From: Toxotes chatareus
Lineage: Eukaryota; Chordata; Actinopteri; Toxotidae
Assembly: GCA_016801885.1 (NCBI GenBank)
Contig: CM028897.1
Span: 14,260,501 to 14,324,500 of the forward strand
DNA length: 64,000 bases
Direction: 5' to 3'
This document shows, piece by piece, positions 44,871 through 55,523 of this stretch; position 1 is the stretch's first letter, and each line of letters starts with the position of its first letter. The position numbers and the translations under genes were made by a program. The notes beneath the pieces were generated by a model, which searched no databases, had not been told where the DNA came from, and saw nothing but the letters and a program-made list of their open reading frames with translations.

Positions 44871-45547
44871 TGAGTCATCCTCTGCTGCCACAATACTAAG
44901 CTAATCATCCATATTTTATTCCTTTAAAACAAATTCATTGTAAAGCACAGACATCCTTTTTCCACCACCTAAAAGGCAGACATGTTTAAAAAAAAAAAAG
45001 ATGACCTTTGTCAAAAATATCTTTGTGGTGTGTGTGAGTGAATGTGGCTGTTTTTCTGGTGGCCTGTGTGAAAGTGACCAATGCATGTGCATGTGTGTGG
45101 TATGTTCTCTTATACAGTTTAATTATGTCTGCATTTTCTTTTGGTCCAGTCAGGGAAATGCTTGCAGTATACAAACACATACAGTAACTGCTTTGTGGGA
45201 GGCTGAGGTGAACGGAGACAAGACCTTGCTAAATAATCCACAGCCACTAAGATCATTTACCTGTAACAGCAGCAATAATCAGTGCAATTACCTGACTACT
45301 CAAGGGACAGCTGGAGTGGAGATGAGGGAAAGTGGAATGAGAAAAAAAAAAAAGGAAGTAGAAGGAGAATCAGAGAGCACTGACCAGAGGTCAGCACAGG
45401 CCTGACATCTTTGTCTTAGCCTGTCCTGCTACAGCAATGTTCACCTCATGCCCAAATCAAACCTTCTTACTGGTCAAGCTTTTTTTTTTTAGTTGTCAAC
45501 AAATCCTGTGAAAAGACCAAAACCAACACTGAAGTGTTTTCTAACAA
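44868..45547. other. Noncoding DNA
   Basis: No gene. A10-12 runs near 44989, 45342 and a T10 at 45481. The 134-codon plus frame (45001-45405) mixes a Cys/Val segment from TG-rich DNA with a Glu/Lys tail from purine-rich DNA. Confidence 0.5.
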
Positions 45548-46000
45548 GTAGCTCCTATGTTACCAAAGCCTGATACAGTTTAGGGCCATAGACCTCCATC
45601 ATTGTCCAAAACCTATTAAAAACACATCAGTGAGCCCCAGCACTGCACCAGGAGAAATCTTCCTTCATTGCAATGAACATGGGCCCTTGTGTTAAATTTT
45701 GAGTCAATTCCACACACACACTGTCCTGCTGCTGTGAATGCTCATTAGTGCACCAAGTGTGTATTAGTCAGGGCATGAAAATAGTCCTCAAAGAGTACAC
45801 CATTTACTCCTGTGTAAATAACATTTGCTGAAAACCTACAGAGCACAGCTGGTATGGGAAATTACTGAGCCTTTTTAAAAAATGAAACTGGACATTCGTG
45901 GCCCATTTTTTCAGATGGGTCTTCGGTTTTCAGTAAGAATGAGTGGGCTTGATGCTTAGTGCCACAGACATTGCTGGCAAGTAAAAAAAAAAAAAAAGAA
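45548..46000. repeat. Dispersed fish repeat ending in an A15 run
   Basis: CCATAGACCTCCATCATTGT, CCAAAACCTATTAAAAACAC, TGAGTCAATTCCACACACA, CATTAGTGCACCAAGTGTGT, CAGCTGGTATGGGAAATTAC and GACATTCGTGGCCC appear in an order I know from a common percomorph repeat. The block ends with A15 (45983-45997), which suggests reverse transcription with the plus strand as the sense strand. It has no coding capacity. Exact class is not known to me. Confidence 0.5.
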
Positions 46001-46904
46001 GAATTTAGAGAACTTGGGTTTTGGTCTTTTCATGAAATTTGTTGGCAATGAAACAATTATACAATATCATCAGCCTTATCATTTAATGCTCAAGCTCCAA
46101 CTGAGCCAGAACTCACTTTGTTGTATGGATTCAAGCTTTATTTGATCTTTTACTTCACTCCTGTTATAATTTCTGTGTATTTTTTTATGCACCCCTGGAA
46201 ACACACAGAAGGGACCATGTTCACAGAAGGCCGGCATGGGTGTAGAATAACAATGCACATAAAAATAATGTACTAATACCTTATCTGTAGAGATAGTAGC
46301 TCTAAGAAGTAGTAACCATTATCATATTTTCCCTTTCTATGACAATTTTTTTTCTTTTGTTTTGTTTTTTGAAACTTGCAGCTTCAGATGAACAGCATTT
46401 TGATCAGTCAAATATACCGTATACCAGGGAAAGACAATAAATCTCAATTTAGGGATTTAATCTCAAAATTGCTTAGAAGTAGAAGTCATAACTTACTAGT
46501 TTTTGAAATGTGAAAAACCACACAATCCACTGATAATGTACCTTTTTCAAGACTAAATTTTCTGCCCAGGAAGTGGTGTTTTTTTTGGCCCTGTACATCC
46601 TGTACAATTTGATTGACAAGATATTTGTCGCAAATGCAGCACAAAAATACAACAGAAGACCTGAAAGTGCTGCCGAAATATGGAACATTGCATACATTAG
46701 CATTTAAACTGAGCGAAAACAGGGAAAGAAATTATGATAAGACAGCCTGAGAAAAGGATGGGGTGAGAAACACAGTTTGAGTCATTTATGTTCTGTTTTA
46801 TAATTTTAGTTGTGACAAAATTGTCGCAGAATAATACAAGCCCCTTCTACCAGGTTTTGTAGTAAAAGGACCATGAAAAAAAATAAATGTTTGTGTGTGT
46901 CTGT
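46001..46904. other. Noncoding DNA
   Basis: Unique sequence; one 76-codon minus frame (46473-46703) unrecognised. Confidence 0.45.
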
Positions 46905-47345
46905 GTATGTAGGAGAGAGAGAGAAAGCGATAAAGTGACTGTGTTAGAACCTGACGCTTTGATTTCTAATGGCTTAATTATTGTTCGAGCTTTGTTATTG
47001 CCTTCTCTGAGAAACAGTAAAGGGATAAGCCGCATAATCATTACCCCTATTGGTATCTTTGTGTGTTTGCTTAGGAGGGTGCATGAAGGCTTGTGTGTGC
47101 GTCATTATGTTTGATATCTCTGTTTTGTCTCTCAGTGATAAAAGCCAACATTTTCCCACACCGACATCTCCTAACCGCGTTCGCCTCACTGCCTTTTACT
47201 TTCTCTTCGATTGTTTCCAATTATCTTTCTTCTTCACTTGCACAGATTAAAAAGACTTTAACACCATACAGCAGACTGATTGGAGCCTCGCTGGCGGACA
47301 AGCGAGCTCCAGAGCCAGAGTTAGCATTATAAGAGCGGAGAGAAA
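46905..47345. other. Candidate conserved non-coding element
   Basis: After a short GAGAGAGAGAAAG run the text contains CTTAATTATTGTTCG, TTTGTTATTGCC and GCATAATCATTACCCC, which pack TAATTA homeodomain and ATTGTT/TTATTG SOX-type cores. Further on, GGAG(C)CTCGCT / AGCGAGCTCC (47282-47310) forms a 10-pair stem with one bulge. CTTCACTTGCACAG at 47246 resembles a splice acceptor, but the following frame (IKKTLTPYSRLIGASLADKR...) meets no donor. Constraint is suspected, not shown. Confidence 0.2.
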
Positions 47346-48831
47346 GGCTTAGAATAATAATGCAGAGTCATACAGCCTTGACAGTGGGGTAACACAAAAG
47401 AAAAGAAGTAGTGGGATTAAAATGCTGTTGGTTTTAGAGATGGAAAAAGTCTTTTATTGGTCAAATACTGAAACAGAGGACCTAAAATGATAAATTAGTA
47501 CAGTTCAGCATTTTATTATTTATTTGTTTAGAAAAGGGGCTTTCAGCTTCACAATTAAGTTTCACATATTTACAGACCCCTAAAGTAATCATAAATACAT
47601 AAACAAAACCTTTAAGGCTCTGAAATACTACTGTACTACACCTAATATCTAACTTGCACCTTTAAGGAGTTAAGCACAGGGAGTTAAAATTGGTTAATCT
47701 CACATACAACTGCAAGTAACTTTACTGGCTGCAGACATTGATGTGGCTCAGATTAGAGGAGAAATCATATCATCTTTCACGGTGCACCAGGAAACATTCC
47801 ATTATGAGTAGAAAACCTAGTTGCCTAATGTAATTTCCAACAGACGTCATTATAACTCAGAGGCACAGACAGTGAAAGATCATCGTAATGTGATATTACA
47901 GCGTGCAGTGTGTGAACAGATGCAGTTATTGTTCAGACGGAGCAAACAGCTAACTGACATTAGCTGACATAGAAAAGACAACGGAGGGTAAAGATATGTA
48001 ACTGGGCAACAGTGACAAAGCAGTTTATATTATAAGATGGGGCATCTAACATATTAAGCAACATGGTGAACATTTTAAACAGCAAGTTCTAATTGGCTTA
48101 AATAATTAGCCAGGAAGAAGGAATAATAATCATCTGTTATAAAAATGGCTTGATGTCAAATGTTTTATTTCCACATTTGCTATGATAAATGATCATACTT
48201 TATACTGTCATAGCACAGGTAGTAAAGGCAGACAGAAATAATTCAGGGCTGAGGATATTATTATTCATTGTCCATCACAACTTCAACAAAAGCATGCTAC
48301 TCCACAGAATGCCAGTTTTATTACATCAGGTGTTTCCCTCCTTCTCACATTTTTTTGGCATCTGTTTTGACAGGCCTGTGTTAGATAATACCCACATCCT
48401 CTTGACACTGGGCAGCGAATCAAAATGACAGTGCCAACCATGTGACTGTGACAACACATAAACGCCTCAACATGTGAGCAAAAGATAGAATATTTTAATC
48501 AGCTTTCCTCTGTTGTAATGACTTATAGCACTTTCAGGTTTCCCTCAGTCTAAAAGCCCAGAGAGGACATGGTTGGAACGAACGACATTGACCATCCACT
48601 GCCTTCTACTGCACAGGTGTGTCCAGGGAAAAAATGAGCTCCTAATTTTGTAGGATTACCTGACTCTGTCCACCTTTGGACACCACCATTTATAAGCTCC
48701 ATACTGAACAGAGTTTGTGGGAAAGAATCAACAGGATCTAAATATAGAGCTTTACTCAGTGGCACATCAGTGCAGAAGATGCACATCTAAGCAGGATATT
48801 ATGACAGTCTTGTGACACATTGTACTCTCTC
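47346..48831. other. Noncoding DNA, AT-rich and unique
   Basis: Little repeat content. No gene. GTTTTGACAG at 48373 is an isolated acceptor-like motif. Confidence 0.5.
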
Positions 48832-49142
48832 TGTGTGTGTGTGTGTGTGTCTGCATGTGTGCATGTCCATGTCCATATCTGAGTCTGTGTGTGTGTGTTT
48901 GTGTACGCGCATGCAGCGTGGTGTGCATGCACCGAGATCTGTCACATCACCTCCATACCATGTGAGGTTGCACATCATGACTCTGCCAGTTCCCCACAGC
49001 GTAATGTGTCTTTGGCAATTACATCACACACACAGACACACACACACACACACAGCATACAACATACACAGAGAAGCACACAGGCATCCACATACACACA
49101 TGCAAACTCATAAAACAGATGCAATCCCATACACACATGTAC
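48832..49142. repeat. Convergent TG and CA microsatellites
   Basis: TG-rich arrays (48832-48850, 48887-48903) and CA-rich arrays (49025-49054, then degenerate CACA/CATACA to 49142) face each other across about 120 bp of unique DNA. Long frames here (48812-49159) are repeat translations. Confidence 0.9.
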
Positions 49143-49779
49143 ACATAAACATCGGATGACTCAGTTCTTTGGTGGTTTTCAGAGTGAGCAAATACGAAAC
49201 TTTAAATGTTAAAGGTCAGTATTCCACACTGGTGCTCTCACTTTGACTTAGAGCCAGAGTCACACTCAAACATCACTCACACTACACTTTTAAGGAGGAT
49301 GAGTCATTTTCAGCACCTCTTTTAGCTGTGCAAAAACGCATGCTGCCACTTCTCAGCACAGTGTGTGCAAATGGGATAAGGTGTTTTACAGAACTTTCAT
49401 TTCATGTGCATCAGCAACACATGCTGTGTTGGAAGGCAGAACAAAAAGTCACTTATATATCAAACCCAGGTGGGTTGAACATTTTTAAGAAAATGATCAA
49501 ATATGGAAAAACAGGGTTCTTTTTAGCTGTGTGTTGGTCTGAGCTCTGCATGGAAGGGATTTGATAGATGTATCTTCAGACAAAGTCAGACAGTGAAATG
49601 CTCTTCCCTACTGTGTAATAGTGAAACTACAGCAATTTACACATGATTTGAAATTCTCATACAGCAGTGAAACACCATCATGGACATGAAATGTTTTCTG
49701 ATACAAGATGAACACTGATATTAATCGGAATGGTGCATTCTGGGTTCTTTTCTTGTGTTTGCTCTGAGCTAATCCTTGT
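49143..49779. other. Noncoding DNA
   Basis: Unique sequence; no supported feature. Confidence 0.5.
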
Positions 49780-50121
49780 CTCACTGTGCTCCAGGATCAC
49801 TGCATGTCCACCTGCTTGTCTGCTCGTCCCTCTGCCTGTCTCCTCCACTCAGCACTGCCATGCCAGCCACCACTTCTCCTAGCTGTCCTATCTTTCTCCT
49901 TTTCCTCCTTTCACCCAGCCCGGCCATCGGCAGGAGGGTCCCCCATCTGAGCCAGGTTCTGCTCAAGGTTTCTTCCTGTTAAAGGGGAGTTTTTCTTGCC
50001 ACTGTCGCCTTAAGTGCTTGCTCTGGGGTCAGGCTCTGGGTCTCTGTAAAGCGCTTTGAGACAATTTTGATTGTGGAAGGCGCTATATAAATAAAATTGA
50101 ATTGAATTGAATTGAATTGAA
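49780..50121 (+). mobile_element. LINE 3' end (Rex1/Babar- or L2-type), 5'-truncated
   Basis: The stretch from GAGCCAGGTTCTGCTCAAGG through TTTCTTCCTGTTAAAGGGGA, CACTGTCGCC, AGTGCTTGCTC and AAAGCGCTTTGAGACAATTT to AAGGCGCTATATAAATAAAA closely follows the 3' untranslated end of a very abundant fish LINE family. It ends in tandem ATTGA units (about 50096-50121), which is that family's tail in place of poly(A). Reverse transcriptase is absent, as expected for 5'-truncated insertions. The left boundary is uncertain; the pyrimidine-rich 49800-49920 may be part of the element. This copy is better preserved than the one at 33187-33311. Confidence 0.8.
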
Positions 50122-50763
50122 CTTCCCCTCTGCCCTCTGTATTTGCCCGCCAGAACCCTCATTCCCCATCCACCTTCATTGCTTTATATATTAAAAAAAA
50201 ATAAATCCCCTTTTAAGTTCGGAGAGTCTCTCCTGCATTTGTCTTCAGCGATTGATTGTAACACAAATAGCCCAAAACAGCATGTTTACATCCAAGTGTC
50301 AAATCCATCTATTTAGGGTGGATGGAAGGGTCAGCAAGATATCTGACTTTTTCACAGGAGTCCCCTGTTCATTTCCTATTTTCTAACTGACAGTCAACAA
50401 TTGTTTTTTTTTTCAACCATGACTGTAATTGTTCTCTAACCCTAACAAAGAGTTTATTATAGTCAATATGAAGACAAAGATCCCCTATCCTAACAAAATG
50501 ATCTTCACCCAAATGTTTGCCTAACCTGTACTAAGTTCTCATTTTAACCCAAACTACAATTTTTCCCTAGGCAGAGAGAGAAAGACAGAGAGGGAGAGAG
50601 AGAGAGGAGATTTAGGCCATTAACAATAATTTGCCAACCTTCACTTTCACTGATACGCTGAATTGAAACTTGAATTGAAAAGCTTACACATTTCTACTTT
50701 ATCCAACCTTAGTTGAGCTTGAATTCATGAAGGTAAAGTCTTACATCTGCCAGTGTGACTTTT
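50122..50763. other. Noncoding DNA
   Basis: Unique, with an AGAGAGAGA-rich purine patch at 50570-50612. Confidence 0.5.

Positions 50764-50802
<39 letters not shown>
50764..50802. repeat. (CT)19 microsatellite
   Basis: Pure CT run. Confidence 0.98.
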
Positions 50803-50806
<4 letters not shown>

Positions 50807-50896
50807 CTCTACCTCTGCTCTCAGCTTTGATGGCCAGGTCATTTACCAGATTGCACAGCAGCACTGGCCATTTTACTGCCCTTTAAATCTATCCAT

Positions 50897-50952
50897 AGTG
50901 TGTGTGTGTGTGTGTCTGTGTCTGTGTGTGTCTGTGTGTGTCTGTGTGTATG
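50897..50952. repeat. (TG)n microsatellite with regular TC interruptions
   Basis: Blocks of TG separated by TCTG, so the tail reads as an 8-10 base higher-order repeat (TGTGTGTC). Confidence 0.95.
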
Positions 50953-51194
50953 CGCGCTCTTGGTACCTACATGGGCGGTACGTGTCAGCATAATGCCCAG
51001 TCAAGCTACATCTTTGAGCAAGGATGAATAGTAGCAATTCATTCTCTTTACTAAGTCTTAAATCAGCAGCAATGGAGTCGCTCCCTCTCTTGCTCTCTCT
51101 CTCTCTTACCTCAGCCATATGTTTCAGTATGAAATCGGCTCAAAATAGCAGCTCAACAATACAGATACAGTCCTATACCACAATAAAACAGGCA
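50953..51194. other. Noncoding DNA
   Basis: Contains a short CTCTCTCTCTCT run at 51091-51106. No gene. Confidence 0.5.
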
Positions 51195-51400
51195 CGCAGC
51201 AGGAAAAGAGGTTGAAAACACACACTGTCAAAAGAATAGATCACAGGAAAAAAAGAAGAAAGGGGGAGAAGAAAAGAAATGGAAAGAGAAATGGGAAAGA
51301 AGGTGAGAGAGGTGGAGATGGGTGTAGATAAATGAGGGCAAAAATATGGGAAAAGATTGACTGGCTGAAAGATTAAAGAGAAGAGCGTGTTCATAAGGAT
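51195..51400. other. Purine-rich tract
   Basis: G/A-biased plus strand. The Phe/Pro/Ser/Leu-rich minus frames at 51173-51428 are its products. Confidence 0.8.
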
Positions 51401-51851
51401 GGTAGAGACACCAAGAAGAATCAGACAATGTTGTTTATTTCTCTTTGATTGTGGGAAAGTGTTTTAGGGTGCAGGAAACTATAAACTCGATTCTCACATA
51501 GCAATATCACATACACACGTACTGGGTGAATCAAAGAGAAGACATATACATATACACAGATTTTTGCAAGTTGTTTAGCTCGCTGGCAACAGGCACATGT
51601 TCACACGCTCTCACTTCTGTTCAATTCATGCATAAAGTAGGGAAATGCAGCCTCTTTGGAGGTAAAACGATCTCCTCGTTCGTGTTAGGGTAGTAGTCTC
51701 CTCTATCTCAGTCAGGTATTAGTTCCATAAAAAGACAATTTAGAAGAGAGACGCAGCGTATAATGTGCTTCGTCTACAGTCGGACCAGCAATTTGGAGAG
51801 GGTTCATGACTGTCTCTTGCTGTTTCTCAAGCAATTTCAGAATCGTTAAAG

Positions 51852-51853
<2 letters not shown>
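51401..51853. other. Noncoding DNA
   Basis: Unique sequence; nothing recognised. Confidence 0.5.

Positions 51854-51913
<60 letters not shown>
51854..51913. repeat. (GT)30 microsatellite
   Basis: Sixty bases of pure GT. Confidence 0.99.
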
Positions 51914-51915
<2 letters not shown>

Positions 51916-53014
51916 GAGGTTTTTGGTGCAAAGCATTGTGTATAGTAGTCTTTTTTCCTTTGGAATGCTTAGTGTCGTATTGGAGGGAGAAAGAAAAAGC
52001 AAAAAGAAGAGGAGGGGAGATGGATGATCCATGTTAATGTATTAGCAGAACGATGGTGGGCGACAAGCAGTGTGTCAAAAGTGAAAAACTAAGAACTTGC
52101 AGCAGCTGTAAAGCTTGTGCAGAGTATTGCTGAAATGTAGATGAATTAGATGCAAAATTCGGAATCTGATGTAAACTGTAGCTACTTTCACTGTTGACTG
52201 AACATGGTGGGTGTTGGAAACCTGTGAAAGATCACTGCAAAGAAGATGCATATTTGATTTACAGTAGAACTGATTTGGAAAGAGTGGTTAAAACATCTGT
52301 TCCTTCAGTACACAGTTTTACCCTTTCTACACTTTCTCCACACCGGTCACGTGAGCCGTCCGTCTGTGGGGTCATTGCATGTAGTTTGGTGCATAAATAA
52401 AAAGAAAAAAAAAATCTTGTAACTAAAACAAATGTGAGTGAATGTGGGCGAAGTAGATGGCTTCATTCTTTAACACTGAAACGTCCTCTCTCAGATAGGA
52501 AATAAGACAGATGACTGAAAAACACATGGGAAATGCATCTAGAGGAAACAGGGTTTCACTCACCAGATGTAAACATAAATAATTGTCATACACTTCATGG
52601 TCACATCACATAAAGGGCAAAGTGAGCATTTCCAGTTAGCATGTTTTCCTCCTTTGATACAACAGTGTCATGAACCCATTTTGGTAGACCAGAATTGCAA
52701 ATCCATAAAAATACTTTTTAGATTGACTTTAAATCTCTTGTCTTCAGGGTAAATGTGAATGAAAACACTCAACAAAGACATGGAAAATATTCCTCTCTGT
52801 CAGTAGCACATATCCACCCAATTCTCCCTCAGCTTTTCTTCCTTTTCCATCCTCCTTTCTTTGACTCATTTTGCTCCCCCTTTTTCACCCCCTCCCTCCA
52901 ATATTTAATTAAGCTATCAATTCTGCCTGAATTTAAATGCGTGTTTAGTGAAATTAGCTTGTAATAGCCCTCTTAAATTTTAAATCAAAGGATGTTAATC
53001 TGTGTTAATGTTAT
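51914..53014. other. Noncoding DNA
   Basis: Unique AT-rich sequence; pyrimidine-rich at 52800-52905. Confidence 0.5.
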
Positions 53015-53106
53015 TACTTCTCTCTTCCCATTTTCTCTCACTCTCTCCTTTCTTTTTCTTTCACCCCTTTTCTCCCTGCCCCTGCCTTCCTCTTGCCACT
53101 TCTAAG
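53015..53106. other. Long pyrimidine tract ending in an AG
   Basis: About 90 bp of C/T-rich plus strand ending CCACTTCTAAG at 53106. It may be the polypyrimidine tract of the candidate exon that follows, or simply one more Y-rich block of this window. Confidence 0.5.
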
Positions 53107-53194
53107 TTGTGGCGTTTTGGAAAGTGAATGCAGCACCTTGTTGTTCCAAGAGGGCCTCTGTAAATGCTGGCATTTCCAGACGCTTCTGGCAAAG
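53107..53194 (+). other. Candidate 88-nt exon, plus strand
   Basis: An 88-nt segment lies between the pyrimidine tract (acceptor TTCTAAG) and a fair donor, GGCAAAG/GTATGA. Two frames are open throughout (CGVLESECSTLLFQEGLCKC... or VAFWKVNAAPCCSKRASVNA...); the third stops early. No family is recognised. The acceptor uses AAG rather than the preferred CAG. Confidence 0.15.
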
Positions 53195-54492
53195 GTATGA
53201 TAAGCTTGTGTGTGCATGCATATGGGTGCAAGCATATTTGCTAATCTGTTGTAGATGCATATGACTCATTGTGTATGTATAGAGAGTATGTGTGTAAGAA
53301 TACCTGAACATGAGTGTGTGTGTCTGCATGGCAGGATGGAGAAACGTGTCTCTCTGTTGGTGTAGCTACAGTATGTGCGCCTGTGTAGACGTAGGTGGGT
53401 CTTACATGTGTGACATTTGGCTGCTATGACAGTGTGGGTCTGATAAGTTTCCCCTCCTGTGTTTCCTGTCAGAGTAACACCAGCAAGAAATATCACCACA
53501 GTAACAAGCTCTAAGACCCCCCCTCCACTTGGAAGAAGATTTAGGATGAATGAGTGCATTTTTAATGTTTGTGTTTTAATTATGTATTTATTTTTAATTA
53601 TTTGCTGGCCATAGCCTGTTGTCAGATTGTGGTAGGTGTTCACTCCTTGTGCCATAACTCAAATGTCTTCGTTAGAATGTCTTCTTGGAAACTTGAGGGG
53701 AGTCACCAACTTTTTGCCTCCCGATTTCTTCAAAATGACTTTTAAGCCTGATTTTGTTAATGTTAATGTTGTAATGCATAAAGACTAAATTAGGGTTTAC
53801 GTCAGAGGGAAGCTTAAGGGTACAGTTTAGAACAACTGTAGAGTTTAGGGTGAGAAGTGCTGAACAGCAAAAAGCTGAAAATTCTCTGCTGTTTCACTTG
53901 CGCTACACTAATCTATGTGTGAGAGAGAGCATGTTTTTTCATATTTGTGAAGTGCAGTGGGATCAAGGCCAGCAGTGAGCTTCGACAGCCTGTGTGCATG
54001 CCAACACGTAAACCCTTGTAACTCATAATGGCTTCTCAGGAACACTGTGTGCTGCAGTAGGACTTACTGAAGCAAATCCTCTGTGTTTTCTCCACCTCAA
54101 GGCCATGCTTTTTTCTTTTTTCAAATATTCACCACCAATTCAGCTTTTTGTTCTGTGGACTCAACTTTCAAAGCTGTTTTCATCAGAGCACTTCAGACTT
54201 GTATATAAAGAAGAAGAACGACAGATAGGCCATCTCAAAAAGATGCTTTGTAAATAATGCGTTTTGGCATTAAGTGAGACACAGTCTGCAATGTCTTAAC
54301 AGTTTGGTAGGTACACTTGCACACTTCAGAAGCAATGCAGTATTCCTGTAATAAATTTCATCTTTCTCAACCTTTTAATGTGAAGTTTTTGTTGACACTG
54401 TGGAGCCAATTCAACTTTATGCTTATGTTTTAAGCTGTACTGGTCCTCAAGGGCTCACAGAGAGAACCTGAACAGTTACCTGGGGATTCATT
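53195..54492. other. Noncoding DNA
   Basis: TG-biased degenerate sequence at 53205-53330, otherwise unique AT-rich DNA. The 129-codon minus frame (53266-53655) contains no recognisable domain. Confidence 0.5.
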
Positions 54493-54509
54493 AAAAAAAA
54501 AAAAAAAAA
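54493..54509. repeat. A17 homopolymer
   Basis: Pure A run followed by GATGTATAAAC. Confidence 0.9.
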
Positions 54510-55003
54510 GATGTATAAACTCACAGGATAGTAGCCCCTGAAAGTGAATGGACCCATTTGCCTTTTAGCAGAGTGTCAGTATAATGACTTCTCTTTCAGT
54601 GTGATGTCTTTTCTGGTCAATAAATGCGACCAAACAGTGCCATGTTGAACGCACCATCACATCGTAATCCGAGAGAATCAATAGACACTTAACCTCTAAT
54701 GACCTTTGACATGCCAACAATCACTTCTTTACCACTTGGGAACCACAATCACTGCTATTCTCTGTCCTTTGTGGTGATATCTTCCTCTCTTTTTCTCCTC
54801 CTCCTCACCTTTCACTTGCCCCCTTCTCCTCCCCTCTGTCTGTGAACAAGGGGAAAACACTTTGCAAGACTTTCACCGCTCCTGTCTGCCGAGCGCATCT
54901 GTGCGTGTCTGTAAGTGTGCATGCTTATGTGCAGGCAGGTGTGCATGTGTTCGAGTTTCGCACATGTAGATGCGTGGGTGTACTTGCTTTTGGGATTACA
55001 TGA

Positions 55004-55005
<2 letters not shown>
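54510..55005. other. Noncoding DNA
   Basis: Unique; pyrimidine-rich at 54780-54840 and TG-rich at 54903-54975. Confidence 0.5.

Positions 55006-55037
<32 letters not shown>
55006..55037. repeat. (TG)16 microsatellite
   Basis: Pure TG run. Confidence 0.98.
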
Positions 55038-55038
<1 letters not shown>

Positions 55039-55124
55039 GACGTGACACACAGCGGTCGCTGTCTGATGCTTCTTTACCCTGGCTCCAAATCAAAAACACT
55101 TGTACTGTATCCCCTCGGGGAGCC

Positions 55125-55420
55125 AGACAGACAGCGGAAGACTGGCAACAGCAAAGAGACAGAGAGAGAGGAGAGGAAAAAAGAGAGAGCTGCAAAGGAG
55201 AGGAAAGAACAGATGCAAAGGTGACAACATGAAAGGACAAGGCGATGCTTGTAAAAGGGAGGGGAGGAAAGGGAGAGAAGATGAATAAGGAGGAAAATTG
55301 GAGGTGTAAAGAGTATTAAAGAGTGGAGAATGAGAAGAATAGAGGTAATAGGAGAAAGAAGAGAGGAAAGGTTACTGGAAAAAAGAGGAGGAGAGAGTCT
55401 GAAGGGTAGGAGGTGAGACT
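55125..55420. other. Purine-rich tract, about 295 bp
   Basis: One of the longest G/A-biased tracts in the window (GAGAGAGGAGAGG, GGGAGGGGAGGAAAGGGAG). Frames on both strands (55074-55472 minus; 54970-55288 plus) are compositional. Parts are near mirror-symmetric and could adopt triplex (H-DNA) structure. Confidence 0.8.
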
Positions 55421-55490
55421 GAGTCATGTTGGTGTTGATGTAAGACAGTCCCAATGTGCTGGTTTCTCTCACATCCAGGACAGGTCAAAT

Positions 55491-55494
<4 letters not shown>

Positions 55495-55523
<29 letters not shown>
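55495..55523. repeat. (GT)14 microsatellite
   Basis: Pure GT run ahead of TCTGCTGTC. Confidence 0.97.
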
